A stretch of 64,000 nt of DNA, taken from NCBI GenBank assembly GCA_016946835.1, contig JACVTC010000036.1:62001-126000 (forward strand), written 5' to 3'. The notes under the pieces are model-generated. The model had not been told where the DNA came from. It did not search any database and saw only the letters and a program-made list of their open reading frames with translations. Within the stretch, counting starts at the first letter, position 1; each line of letters opens with the position of its first letter. This DNA comes from Neocallimastix lanati (nom. inval.). Taxonomy: Eukaryota > Neocallimastigomycota > Neocallimastigomycetes > Neocallimastigales > Neocallimastigaceae. Position numbers and translations under genes: made by a program. This document shows positions 12,766-28,400 of the stretch, one piece after another.

Positions 12766-13578
12766 GGTTATTTAATTGAAAACATAAATTTATTTTAATG
12801 AGTTTTTTTTTTCTATCATTTTAATATTTTTTTTTAAATTTTTTATTATATAAATTATATAATTTATATTATGATTATAAAATATATTTATTATTACCTT
12901 TTTAATATTAAAGTTATCTATTTCTTTTTTAATATTTTAATGAAATAAAATAAAAAAAAACTTTATTTTATATATTTTATATATATTTTATAGATGGAGA
13001 GAAGAAAGGTCGTTTTTTGACTTTTTTTTTTTTTATTTTTTTAGCAGTCTAATAAAAATATAATATAATCGATTATAATCGATTATGTTCTATTTTTAAA
13101 AATGTTAACTATTAAATAAAGTTTATTAAAAATATTGTAATTTCTATAATTTTTAATAAATTTAAACTATTATAACAAATATAAAAAGATTATTATAGAA
13201 AATGTTATTAAAATATTATATTATTGTAGTATAATAGTAGTATAATATTATAATTCTTATTTTTATTTTTTTTTTTATTATCATAAAATGTTATTAATGT
13301 AATAACAATGTTTTATTATTTCTAGGAAAATATTAATATTAATATTAATAATATTATTATTTTATAGTACAGTTTAATATCTGAAACTAATTTAATCGAT
13401 TTCTATTTATAATCATTTATATATTATTTATAATAAACAATTTTAAAAAAAAAAATAAAATAAAAAAATTGTTGAATGTTTTTATATAATTACTTGTTCA
13501 ACATTTTAAAGTTTTATAAAAAAAATAATATATTAAAAGTTTAATTTTTATATATTAAAATTTTACAAGTATTTCTTT

Positions 13579-13609
<31 letters not shown>

Positions 13610-14056
13610 TTATTTCTTATCCAACCTATTTATTGTATATATACACACTTTTACTTTGAATTAATTTTTTTTGAATATTTAATATGAAAATAATAAAAAA
13701 AGAAAAAAAAAAAAAAAGAAAAAAAAGAAAAAAAGAAAAAAATAATATTGTACATGACTCATTCAATAAATTTCAAAAATTCTATTAGTTTATCTATTAT
13801 TTGTTAAATTATCTTAGATGATTTCAAAAAAGTAATAATTATATATAACTTGTGATAATTTTCATTTTACTTTTTGAGTCATTAATACCTTTTTAATTAT
13901 TAATAATTTTTTTTTTTCATTTTAAAAAAAAAAGTTTATCATTTATAAATATCATTCATACTATTTATATGTGATATTTTAAAGTTTTCTTTCATTATCT
14001 TTATTAAAAATATATATTATTATTATATACATATATTAATAGAATTATAAATTATA

Positions 14057-14087
<31 letters not shown>

Positions 14088-14362
14088 ATTTCGTTATATG
14101 CTATTAATATCTTCATTTTTTTATACATCATATTGTTGTATATATGTAAAAAAAGTTAAAGATTATTTTTAAACTTTAAATAAAATTAAATGCTAGCAAT
14201 AAAAATAATAATAAAATAAAAAATAAAATAGGAAAAAATAAAATGGATGCAATGATCTAAAACGATTTAATGTGCAATAATGTCAAATAATCATTATAAT
14301 AATTATTATTCTTATTTATTTAATAAAGAAAACTTTAAGAAAAAGTCTTAATATATTATATA

Positions 14363-14366
<4 letters not shown>

Positions 14367-14435
<69 letters not shown>
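14367..14435. repeat. (AAT)n microsatellite
   Basis: About 23 uninterrupted AAT units in non-coding DNA. Confidence 0.9.
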
Positions 14436-14440
<5 letters not shown>

Positions 14441-14586
14441 AGGTGGATTTATTATATATTTTTATATTTCAATTTACTTTTTTAAAAGAAAAGGTATTAT
14501 TATAATTATAGTATTATTAGTATTTAAAATAATACAAAGTTATCATTACAATATTTTATAGTATTATATATATTAAATTTAAATTT

Positions 14587-14629
<43 letters not shown>

Positions 14630-16497
14630 TAATATTAAAAATATTATTCATATTTCTTTTTATATACTTCATTTTGATTATTATGGTAAAGCATATAATA
14701 AAACATAAAACTATCATCTCTATTATTAATTACATCTATCAATCTCTATACCATTAAAGTTATAAATTTAAAAAATTTTTTTTTTCTACTGTATTAACAA
14801 AATTTATTATAAATGTGTTTAATAAAATTTATTATATTATATAGATTTTATTTCGCCAATCTGGATTATAATAAAGTATAAATAATAATTATATATTTAT
14901 ATATTATATTACATTAAATATTTTGGAATATATTTTATTAAAAAAAACCCCTCATATATAACATATATATAACATTATAATATTATATATACTTATTCTT
15001 TGATAGCTTTTTTTATTTATTTATTTATACATTCAATTTGAGGCTGAATGATTTTAAATTTGTTGAAAATTTTTTTTCCTTTTTTTTTTTAAAAATTTTT
15101 ATTTTATTAATTATTATATTTTTTTAAGATATATATAATATTTAAACTTTAATTTTATTATATATAAAACATGAAATAATAAATATTACAATTTTTTTTT
15201 TTTATATTTTCATATTACTTAAAATTTAAAAGATTTTAAATAAATTTAAATTCAAAATTAATTGATTGATAAGAAATTTTTTATTTATTTAAAAATATTT
15301 TAAATATTAATAAAAAAATTTTTTTTTATTTTTATTTTTATTGGTACTTCAAAATTAATGGTTTGAAAGTTTTTATTAAAAAAAAAAGAAAAAAATAAAA
15401 AAAGGATTTTATTTAAAAATTTTTTAAAAATATTTTTATCTAAATTCTATTTTAATATAATAATACTAATTAAAAGTGAACAATGCAATACATTATGATA
15501 TATCTTTTAGATCTTTGATTTATGTAAAATTAATAGTTTTTAGTTAATTATACTATTCTATAAAAAATAAAATAAAATATTTTTATTTATTGAAAAGTTT
15601 AATGCTAATTAAAAATTTTATAGTATTATATAAATTATATTTATATAGAATATATTATAAATAATTAGAGTTAATTTAAAAAATGGTTGAATTTCATATA
15701 TATATATATGTATATAAATATATCTTTAAATAGCTATAAACCAAAAAGAATGACTTTTATCACCTGCTTTTAACATAATAAAGTTATTTAAAGTTCAAAT
15801 TAGTTATATTAAAAATATTTATAATATTAAATATTTGATTAATTAACATTTTTTTTTATTTTTTTAATTAGATTAAGAAAAATGAGTTATATGATGATGA
15901 TTATTAAATCTTATTATTTAATCAATATTTTTATTAATAAAAATTAAATATTTTTAGTTTAAATCTATTATTTTGGTATAATGTAATTATTGACTTATCT
16001 AATAATAAATAATATAATTTGTATTAAATATATAATTGGTATTTATTTATTAGTTATTAATTACTTATAATATTATATTTAGTATTCAATAGTATTCAAT
16101 AATCATTTTTAATAATTGTTATTAGATGCTTAGTTTTATTATTACTAATTTTGATAATTACAAATGTTAATTATTGGTATGTAGTAATTAATATTTATTG
16201 AATTATTTAAATCTAATTAATTTGAATTTAATAATAATTATTTATTTATCAGTTAGTGTTAGTTATTTTATTTGTTTATTATTTATTATATAATTATTTT
16301 CTATTAATTACTAATTATTATATATTATATATTATTTATTTTTATTTGTTATTAATTAAATAATAATTATTTATTATCAATATGTAAAATTATTTGTTTT
16401 TATTTTAATATTAAAAATTAATTAGGAATATTATTAAAATACTGTCACCAATAAATCTATAAACAGAAATATTAATATTTCTTGCTCAATTTTATAT

Positions 16498-16683
16498 TAT
16501 ATAATAAATAATAAATAATAAATAACGAATAATGAATAATGAATAATGAATAATGAATAATGAATAATAAATAATGAATAATGAATAATGAATTATGAAT
16601 AATAAATAATAAATAATGAATAATGAATAATGAATAATGAATTATGAATAATAAATAAATAGTAAATAATAAATAATAAATAT
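16498..16683. repeat. Heptanucleotide satellite, AATAATG/AATAATA variant
   Basis: Tandem 7-bp units of AATAATG and AATAATA alternate in short blocks. It is a variant of the TAAATAA satellite found at 18.4, 34.4 and 55.1 kb. Confidence 0.8.
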
Positions 16684-17480
16684 TTAATAATTCAAGATCA
16701 TATTTTTTATCTTACCAAATATAACCTTTTATAACTATAAAGTTATTTTTGTTGTAAATTATTTAATTAAATTGTGGTAAAAAAGATGGTGATACAAATT
16801 AGAATAAAAATAGAATAATTTTTTTATTTATCTAAAAATTGAACTAATATTTTTTTTTATTTATTTATTTTAATTAAGAATTGATTAGCCGTCTGTTTTA
16901 TTGATTATTATTTATCTACTTAATTATATAATAATCCTCTATTTATATATTAAAATTCATATAAATATTCACCGTAATAGAAAGTTTAACTTCAACACAT
17001 GAATCCTTTTCAATTAATAATTTATATTAATTTTTTTAATTTTATTATAAAATAAAGTTTTGAATCATTCAATGTTTAAAAGCTATTGGTTAAAATAATT
17101 TATTAATTAATAATTCATTTATATAGTAATATACAAAAAGAGATGTAATAAACTAAATATTTAGGTAAAATGGTGAATGTATTGACATAAGAGGAAATAA
17201 TTAAAATAATTTTATTTTTTATTTAAGTATTAAAATTTATTAAAATAATGTTTTTTTTTTATTTTAAATTATAATTATTTTAATTTTAATTTTTAAATTA
17301 ATTTTTCATATTTTAATCATACAAATAATTAAAAAACATAATTATTAAACAAATTAAATAATAATAATAATATAATAATATTAATCATAATAAAATAATA
17401 ATAAAATAATAATGATGATAAAATTAAAAAAAATTTTAAAATTAATAATATATAATAATTAAAAATTGGAAAAAAAAATA

Positions 17481-17527
<47 letters not shown>

Positions 17528-18381
17528 AAAATATATATACATTTTTAGAACTGAATAATGTTTTAACAATAATTCCTTTATATTTTGATTGAAAGTTTTG
17601 ATTGATTTTAATTTTTAATTTTTTATTCTCTTTTTTAAATATTTTTTTTTTCTTCGATAAAAAAAACAAATAAGAATGAAGATTTTAAAATTTCATAAAC
17701 AAAAAAAAAAATATATTTAAAATTAAAATTATAATTAAAATTATTATTATTTTAAATAATATTATTTATGTGAAAATAATTTATATATATATATATTTTG
17801 GATACTCAACTTTATAAACTATGATTTTTTTTTCAAAATAGAACAATTATCAAAGGAATAATAGCAATAAAAACAAAATTTAAACTAATATTAAAAGAAT
17901 TGGAATAGTTTATTATTATAATTAATAATAAAATTGATAATATAAAATAAGAAATTTCCTTTCTATAGTGAAATTTTTATTAAATTAAAATAATAAAAAT
18001 AAATAAAAGTCTCCTAAAATCAAAGAGGTTTATAGAATAGATATTTGTAATAACTGTCATTAGTCTATTTTATTGGTAAAGTTGATTCAATGCTCCTATT
18101 TTCCTTATTTTCCTTATTTTTATATATTGAAGTTATATAGTTTAAAGCTCTAATTAAATTTATAGATTAAATTTTAATTTCATTCAATAGTTGCCGTATG
18201 ATATGATATATGTTATAATTTAAGCAAATTTATAAAATAAAAAATTGAAAATAAATAAATATAAAAAAAAAAAATAAAATATATGTAATTATTAAAAACC
18301 AACGTAAATTTTATAATTGTTCATTATTTTTTTTATTAATTTTTAATTTTTGGCTAATTTTAATAGAATTTTATATTTAAC

Positions 18382-18863
18382 ATAAATAATAAATATTAAA
18401 TAATAAATAATAAATAATAAATAATAAATAATAAATAATAAATAATAAATAATAAATAATAAATAATAAATAATATAAAATAAATAATAAATAATAAATA
18501 ATAAATAATAAATAATAAATAATAAATAATTGAGTAATAATAAAAATAATAAAAATAATAAAAATAATAAATAATAAATAATAAATAATAAATAATAAAT
18601 AATAAATAATAAATAATAAATAATAAATAATAAATAATAAATAATAAATAATAAATAATAAATAATAAATAATAAATAATAAATAATAAATAATAAATAA
18701 TAAATAATAAATAATAAATAATAAATAATAAATAATAAATAATAAATAATAAATAATAAATAATAAATAATAAATAATAAATAATAAATAATAAATAATA
18801 AATAATAAATAACAAATAACAAATTGTAATAAATAATAATTTATAAATAATATAATAAATAAT
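18382..18863. repeat. (TAAATAA)n heptanucleotide satellite, largest array
   Basis: About 60 tandem copies of a 7-bp unit, interrupted near 18531-18567 by an AATAATAAAA-type block. Because 7 is not a multiple of 3, all three minus-strand frames read the same repeating peptide (YYLLFII), which creates long spurious open frames. Confidence 0.92.
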
Positions 18864-21485
18864 AAATAATAAAAAATGAATATGAATTTAAAATATAAAA
18901 TGTTCAAAATAAAATTAAAAAAAAAAAAAAAATTTAATATATATACATATTTAAAGTTTTTTTTTTAAATGTAAATTTTTATAATAATTAAAATTTTTAA
19001 TATTAAAATGACATAAATAAGCTTTATTTTTTATTAATAGAGAAATAAAAAATTTTTATAATTAATAAGGTTCATTAAAATTAAATTAATCATTCAAATT
19101 AAGATAAACTATATATTGTAAAAAATAAAATAAAAAAAATTATTTTCTATTTTTTTGAATATTTTAAAATAATTGTAAAGTTTTAGTTTTTATTCAATAT
19201 CTATATTATATATAATATATATTATATATATAATTTCTTTTTTTATAATTATTAAAATTTCTACAGTGTTAACTTGTACACAAAAAAGTTTAATTAGTTT
19301 CTTTTTAAAAACTTCAACTCTTGTCGTTTATTATATTTTTTATAATTGATAATATTAGTGAAAATAAAATAATTTAAATCTAAAATAATTATGATACATA
19401 TAACAAGTATTTTATATTAAGAATATTTTATTATGTATACATATATACTTTTTCTTCTTAATAAAAATAATACAAAACATTCACATGTCATAAATCAATG
19501 TCTATATATATTTATTCATTCCTTTATAATTATGAATATTTTTCAAAATTCAATCATGATTTCTTTTGTTCTTTTTTTTTTTTTTTTTGTATTATTTCTT
19601 AATATGTAATTAATATATATATTATCTATTATGCATTTGGTAAATAAATGTGTATGCATTTTTGAATTCAAAAACGTTTTATATTTAGTATATTCGTATT
19701 TTCATATGACCTAATATATTTATTTTTTTTATATATATTTTATTTAATATTATTAATTTTCTATTAATTAATTTTTTTAAGAAAAAAAGAAAAAGCAAGT
19801 ATAATTTAAATTATTTATTATATTATTTTATCTTTAATACATATAAATTATATTTATTGAATTTATCAACTCAATAATAAAATTAATTTGTTTTGTAATA
19901 AATTAACAAGCTAAAAACAAAAAGTAAAAAAAAAAAAATTTTTTTAAAACATTAATACATATATATTTAATTCTATAATTTCTATAATAAAAATTTATTT
20001 ATAAAAATACAATTAGACAATAATTGAGGAAAACAAAATTGTTAACTTTGTATATATAAAGAAATACAAATATAAATGTATCATACAAAAAAAAAAATAC
20101 AAATATATTATTAAATGCAAGCATAAAGGTGGATAATGAATAACTTATTATAAGGCATGTTTTTTTCTATTTTAAATAAAATCTAATTAGTTAAGCGTCC
20201 TCTGTTTTAAATATGATAAAATTTATAGATACTATTTTTATACATACATATAAAATATTATTTAAATGTATTTTCATAAAAAAAGTTAATAAGGTTAATA
20301 CGTTTTTATAAAAAGGTTACATGATACATGTATTTTTTATAAAATCTTTACAATATAATTTTTTTGTACATATTATCAAAGTTCATTAATCAAGTCTTAT
20401 TCTGTTACATTTAAATAATAGTCAATATTATCAATATTATGTATCAGTAAATGACTTAGAAAGACAATAAATGGTGTTATTTTTATTTTTAAAAAAATAA
20501 AAATTACATTAATGTAGATACAAAAAAAATATAATTATTTAAACTTTATATTAAAAAAAAAGTTGCAGAGAATATCTTTTTAATTATTTAAAATGAATTC
20601 TAAAAATAAATATTTTTATTTAAATAAAATATAATAAATTTATATATTTTATGTAAAATTTTCAAATATATTATTATATAAAATTATAAAAAATTTAATA
20701 ATTCAATAATTTATTAATAAATAGTTTTTAAAGAACTTAAAAATGGAAAATTGTAAAAATTACAAAAAAATATAAATAAAAAAAAATATTATAATTTAAA
20801 GTTTTATTTATTTTTTTATTTAATACATCAACCTTTACTATTTGTATTGAAAATAATATATATATATAATATATTATAAAATTAATTTAGGATTACTTTT
20901 TGGTCACTTAATTTTTAATTATTAAATAAATATAATCATTTTTGGAACATTTATCAAATTTTAATACTATAATTATTAAATTTTTATAAATAATTAAATT
21001 TTAATTAAATTTTAATAATTAATATTAAATTAAATAAATAAAAAATTAATAATAAATAAAAAAGTAAAAAACATTTTATAAAATTAAAAATTAAAAATTA
21101 TTAGATACATTTATATAATAAATAATAAATAATTAAATAATAAAAAACTAAAAATAAATAATAAATAATAACTAATAAATAATGAAAACTAATAACAAAA
21201 AAATATAATAATAATTAATAATTAATAAATAATATAATAATATGTTCTTAATTATGAATTATTATACATATTAGTTTTTACGCTAAAGCTATTTAAGCTA
21301 TTTAGTATATATTTAATCTGTATCATATAGAATAAAAGAGGTAATTTATTGGGGTGAACTTTATTAATTATATATAAAATTGAAATAAATAAACTTTTAA
21401 ATATTTTTTATATCAAACTTTTTTATATATATTAATTAAGAAATAATAGGAAATAAATGACTATAATATGAATATTGTACATATA

Positions 21486-21670
21486 TATATATATATATAG
21501 CATATAAAAACCTATAAAAATTACATGTGAAAAGTATGAATTGCGTATGAAAAGTTTGAATTACATATGAAAATTACCTATGAAAATATAATATTACATT
21601 TAACATATGAAAATAATAGATATCCTCACATTTAGTAATAATATATATGTAAACCTATGAAAAGAACAAA
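21486..21670. repeat. Cluster of dispersed TATGAAAA motifs
   Basis: At least five copies of TATGAAA(A) occur within about 150 bases, several followed by a TTTGAATTACA or TTAC motif. Spacing is irregular, so this is not a simple tandem repeat. No function can be assigned. Confidence 0.5.
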
Positions 21671-22769
21671 ATGGAATAGCATAGAATTGCAGAAATACAA
21701 TGTAATTAAGTGAAGGTTTAAAATTAATGATGAAAGTTTTAATAAACATGTACCAATTTATTTAAATGTTTTTTTTAAAATTTTAATTTTTATATTATTT
21801 TTTTAAAATTTCAAAAGATTAAATTGATTTAAATTTTTTATTCTGTTTATATATGTATAATATATTATTCAATAAATTCAATGAAATATATTCCATATAT
21901 ATTATATATATTATTAAATTATAATTTTTGATTTTTCATTTTATTCTATCATAAAAATTCATACAAGAATTAATTATAATGTAATAAATATATTTCGTAT
22001 ATTATAATATATTCATACTATATATTATACTTTTTCTTTATTTAAAATAATATATTAATAATTTATGATAAAATATAATGAAATAATTGATTTATCCTTA
22101 TCTATTCTATTTATATTAATCTATTTTTAAACTATAGATTTATGATTATTATAAGTTTTTTAATTTTTTTTTTTTTTTTATAAATTCACATTTTTGGTAT
22201 TATTCAAATCCAAATATTATTAATAATATATTATCAATTAATTGACATATGATAAATTGTATTTAATTATAATTATTAATTCTATATATTGAAATAGAAT
22301 ATAAAACCTATTGAACATAAATTAGTGTGTGATTCTTGGTTTTATTAATATTTAATCAATTCCAATATATTTCAATAATATATCATATATCTATTGGCTC
22401 CACACTGAATGGATTATATTTATATTAATATTGCTATTTACTATATAATAAGTTAATGATTCTAATTTATTCTATTTATATTGTTTATATAAAAGTTTAA
22501 TATCTACCAATATATCAAGTTAATTATAATTTAATGTTAGTTTTTAATTTTTTAAATTATAATTTTTAAAGTTCAGTTACTCGAATTTACTGTCAACCTA
22601 AGAGTATAATCTATTATAATATATTTCTATTAAATATGTTAATATATTTCAATATATGTAATATATAAAATATTATATATTAATAAAATAATTTTATTGT
22701 ATTAATGAAAATGTTTTTTTGTTATTTTAAAAAAATTTATATTATTATATGCAATAATATTTAATACTA

Positions 22770-22952
<183 letters not shown>

Positions 22953-23554
22953 AAAAATGAATAAATAATAAATAGATAAATAAATAAATAAATAAAAATT
23001 AATAAATAATAAATAGATAAATAAATAATAAATAGATAAATAATTAGATAAACATTTTCAATTATTAATGTAAATAATTTAATAATTAATCTCATATTCT
23101 ATTAATATAAACTATATATAATAACAATATATAATAATTACTTTAATATAAAAAATTAATAATACTTTATATTTAAATCATGATATTAAATATTAAATAA
23201 TTAATAATTAATAGTTCATAATTAATTTATAATCAATTTTTTAATAATTAAAATTTTAAAAATAATTAAAATTTATAGAAATGAAAATTATATAAAAGAA
23301 AGTAAAAAAGACCATTAATTTAAAATTTTTTTATTTTTCCTTTTTATTTAAACAACAAAAAAATTAAAATATATATATATATTTAAAGATATATTTTTTT
23401 CTTTTATTTCTTATATATATATTTATTTTTATATACAAATTTTTTTATTAATTATTTTTTAATATTATTTATTTAAATTGTTATTATTTTTTTTATTTGT
23501 TATAAATTTTATAAGTTTGTAATATAATTTATTTATATATATACATATATAATC

Positions 23555-23585
<31 letters not shown>

Positions 23586-24549
23586 AGATATATATTTTTA
23601 TTTTCAATTCTTTTATTGTAGGTTCCATTACACCTATAAAGAAATATTTTGAATTGAAAATACTTTATATATATAAACTAGATAATAATTGAATAAACTA
23701 ATTTGAAATTAGGAAAATATTACTTATTCGATTATTTAATAAAAAAATAATAAAATTTAAAGAAATAAATCAAAAAAAAAAAAAAAAAAAAAAAAGAATA
23801 AAACAGTAACAAGTAATATACAATATATACAGTAAAGAATAGATAGTCAATTGAATTATATAATACTATTTTATTAAAAGTATTTGTTAAAAAAAAATAT
23901 TCGGCATAAAAAGAGGAAAAAATCAAAATATATTATATATATATTTTCAATTGATATAATAATATAATAATATAATATTAATACTAAAAAATCAACATTA
24001 TTTATATAATCAATTATATAAATATTACAATTTTATTAATATTAAAACATTATTTATAATAATTGCTAATGTTATTTTCTTTGATATAAAAGAAGATTCG
24101 TATTCAATTATTATTATATTTTTATGTTGTAAATACTTTTTTTTAATATCAAAATAATTCAAAAATTTTATAATTTAATATTAAATAATTTAATATAATA
24201 TTATTGAATACAATTCAATAACTATAGTTTCATTTTTTTTTTTTTTTTTGTTAATAATTAAAAATATATAGTATATAATATAGAAAAATAATATATACTG
24301 TATTAATATACCAATTCGATTAAATATAAAGCATTAATTAAATTTTTTCTTGATTTAGAGAGAAATAAATTTAAAAGAAAGAAAAATTATAAAATATTTA
24401 AAATTATAAAAGTATAAATTTTATTTTAAATAGTTTTATAATAGAATTTTCATATAATATTATTAATTTTTTTAGTAGTTAAAGAAAAATTAATAAAATT
24501 ATATTGAAAATTAAAAATATAAAAAATATATATACATATAAATACATCA

Positions 24550-24582
<33 letters not shown>

Positions 24583-24872
24583 ACAATTACTTTACAATAT
24601 ATCCTTTTTATACATAATAAGTCAATTCAACTTGTAATTTTTATTTTATTTTATTTATATTTTTTTTTGTAAATATTAAATATATAAATATAAATAGACA
24701 TTTTTATTATAAAGAACAAACCAAACGAAACCATAAATGTATATATAAAAAAATTAGATTATTAGGTAAAACTAGTAATAATAATACCAATAATATAATA
24801 CCGAAATAATAAAGAACTATTTGTAGAAAGATAAAATTCTTTAGTTTTTAATTTTTTAATTATATATAATAA

Positions 24873-24986
24873 TTACATATTCATTTAAATACCATTAATA
24901 CTATCATAAATTACATATTCATTTAAATACCATTAATACTATCATAAATTTAATATTCATTTAAATACCATCAGTACTATCATAAA
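24873..24986. repeat. Three 38-bp direct repeats upstream of the kinase gene
   Basis: The unit contains TATTCATTTAAATACCAT followed by ACTATCATAAATT. It recurs at about 24873, 24911 and 24949 with period 38. Copies one and two are nearly identical; the third differs at several bases. It lies about 420 bp upstream of the kinase start codon, so a regulatory role is possible but not shown. Confidence 0.85.
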
Positions 24987-25061
24987 TTTAATAAACATAT
25001 AATCAAACTAATAATAATATATATATGTAATTATATATATGATTTTATAACAATAAAAAAT

Positions 25062-25092
<31 letters not shown>

Positions 25093-25409
25093 AAATAAAT
25101 AAAATTATTTTAATAATAATTAATATAATAATTATAAAAAAATAAAAATAAAAATAAAAAAAAAAAAAAAAAGGAAAAAAAGAAAGTTAAAAAAAAAAAA
25201 AAAAATAAAAAAAATAAAAAAAAAGTATAAAAATACAATATATATATATTTTATTGCAAAATAAATATATATTAATATATTTATATAAAGTATTTTTATC
25301 ATACTATATTAATTATTTTATTAATTAAAGTTGGAGCAAGAAAAAAGAAAAATAATATTTTTTTTTTTCTTTTAAAAATTTATATATATAAACTAATTAC
25401 ATAGTTCTA

Positions 25410-28400
25410 ATGAATGATTTTGATTTTGAAATTCCAGATTTAATTGGAACCGTTTTACCAAATACAAATGAACTTAAAATCTTATCTGTTATAGGCTATG
25501 GTTCTTTTGCTGTTGTATATAAAGCAGAAGATATCGATCATAATTTATTTGCAGTAAAATGTATTGTTAAAAAAGGATTAAATTCATTTCAACTTAAACT
25601 TCAATATCGAGAAGCTGCACTTTTACAAAGTCTTGAAAATCATCCAAACATTGTTAATTTATACCAAGTTATTGATACAGAAGAAAATTTATTTTTCGTT
25701 TTAGATTTATGTGAATGCGATTTATTTGAAGCTATTGTTCATAATCATGGTTTTGGAAATCAATATACTAAGGAAGTATTTGAAATTTTAATTGATACAG
25801 TTCAATTTTTACATGAAAGAAAAATTTATCATCGTGATTTGAAACCTGAAAATATTTTAATTACTGTTGATGGTGACATTAAAATTGCTGATTTTGGTTT
25901 AGCTTGTGATGACCAATGGTCAAGAGATTATGACTGTGGTACCCTTAGATATGAACCACCAGAATGTGTTGATACTACCTCAAAAGGTTACAGTCCAGAA
26001 AAGTCAGATATTTGGGCATTAGGTGTGATCCTTGTCAATTTACGTTTTGAACGTAATCCATGGGCTTATGCTTCTTCAGAGGATAATATCTATTATGAAT
26101 TCAGCACCAGTAATCCTAATATACTTCAACAACAATTAGGTCTATCAGATGAAATGAATACTATTTTAAAGAATATTTTCAAGACTGATCCAGAACAAAG
26201 ATGGAATCTTGCTCAATTAAAAGAAGCTATTTTATCGATTGATGAAATGTACGATGAGTCAAAATATAATCCTCTTTCCTCAACGAAAAGTAATCATTCC
26301 ACCCCAATTCCGATTACTCCAATTTCAAAGAAAGATTCTCCTTTATCATACAACTTTTCTTCCTCAAATTCATCTACCTACAATAATACACCAGGATTCA
26401 TTAAGCATTATGAAGATCATATGGAAAGAAATGATTTTAATAGTAGTGGCTTCTATGATGATGATGATGAAAAAGATGAAAATAATATCAAGGAATTTAC
26501 CTTTAATGATCAAACTTTTGTAAATAATAATCAATATGATGGTCATTATTATTTATTGAATCGTTCTTCTCTTTCTCATTTCAGTTTTTGTTCACGTCAT
26601 ACAGAAGAAGAAGAAGAAGATGATTTTATTGAAAGTGACGAAGAAGAAGAAGAAGAAGAAAAAGAAAGTAAAGTTGAAGTTGAAGAAGAAACTGAAGAAA
26701 ATCAATATGTATATAAACATGAAAATAAAAATAGTTATAAGTATAAACATGATCATAAATATGATCATAAACTTGAATATGAACATGAACATGAAAAAGA
26801 TTCTGATATTGAAGATGAAATTGAAAATAAAGGTAAAAGATTAGAAAATAAGAAAGAAAATAGAAAAGGAAAGAATCATAATCTTAAAATCTTTTGTAGA
26901 GGATTGGAAAATGAAACCTTTTATTTGGAAGATGATCTTTATTCACCAAGAGATAATCGACTTTATCGATCCATTAAAGTTGGAAGTATATGTAGTCGTC
27001 ATAGTAATTCATTAAGAAGTAATGGTAGTTGTCAAAGTATTCGATCTCCATTTAATCCATTACATAATGAGAATCATCATCATCATAATATTCCATCCTC
27101 ACCATTTAATCCATTAAGAAATGATAACAATACTAATCATGTTATTAATCCAACTCCATTAAGAATAAATGCAAATATCTTTAGTACAGAAGATGAGGAT
27201 GAAATAGAAAGTGAAAATTCAAATCAAAATCAAAGTGATCCACATTGTAATAAAATTTTACTTACCTCATTAAATCATGAAGTACCAGAATCATGGGAAG
27301 ATTACAGTTTTGATGAATTATTAAGTGATGATTCTTCTTCTAAATTGGAAAAATCAATAAATAATGAGGAAGTCCTATCTAATTTGAAAATTAAAACGAA
27401 TTTAAATTATCAGGAAAAAATTAATCATAGTCGTACAAATTCACCGCAACTATTTTCGGATAAAATCGCCTCATTTTATAAGAAGCAATTAATTGGTAGT
27501 TCTCGGACAGAAGTATTTCAAGATAAAAAAGAAGGTGGAGCTGTAGTGGAGGACGACATCCTTATTAAAAAGACTACCTTATCGGAAACGGAAAACCCAG
27601 ATAAAGTGAGAAGGGATTCATTAGAGAAAGAAAAACAATTAGAGAATAAAGTGAGGCAAAGTTCAACATCTAAAAAAGAAAAATCAGAAAGTAATGAAAC
27701 GAAAGAAACAGAAGAACCAAAAAAAATAGAAAAAGCGAAAAAGGTTTTTCCGAAAGATGTTGAATCAAATAAATTTGAAAATAGTAATTGTATGGAAGAT
27801 TCAAAAACTTTTGAAAGTATGAACAAAGTAACTGAAGATGCAAAGTTAGTTGAAGGAACAAAATCAAATAAAATTGTTGATTTGAAAGTCAATGAAAACA
27901 AAAAATTAATTGATGAAAATAGTAATATAAATAGTAAAGCTCTCATTAATGTGACAGATATTGCTATGATAAATATTAAAACGTTGAATATATTGTCTTT
28001 TCCATCAGAAATGAAAGAAGATCCTTCCAAATTACAATGTTCTTATCAATGGAATGGAAATTCTTTTTTTTCGAAACATTTCTTACGAATTAATTTTAAG
28101 GAGATTACATTATTGAATATAAATTTTATATGGATGAGTTCTCAACCTAAAAATTATTCCTTCTTATTAAGATATTATATTCCTCAGCTTCCACTCTATC
28201 TATATATTTTTAGTGTTCAATTACTTGACCGGATAAAGAAATTAACTACTAACCCTAATCCTCAACAGTACATATCAAAGGCTGATAAGACGATAGGTAA
28301 AAGAAAATTAGAAGGAAGGCCTTTTAATTCCCGTAACAAAAGTAAATCTAAGATAAAGAAAAATCATAACCCTTCTATTGGTCCATCATTTATAATTCAT

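Noticed and set aside
12586-12798. Phe-rich 70-codon frame
   Set aside because: Two T homopolymers translated as poly-Phe.
16498-16683. CRISPR-like array
   Set aside because: Units are contiguous 7-mers without spacers, in a eukaryotic genome.
18343-18907. Three overlapping minus-strand frames rich in YYLLFII
   Set aside because: Produced by a 7-bp satellite without stops; no start context, no non-repeat part.
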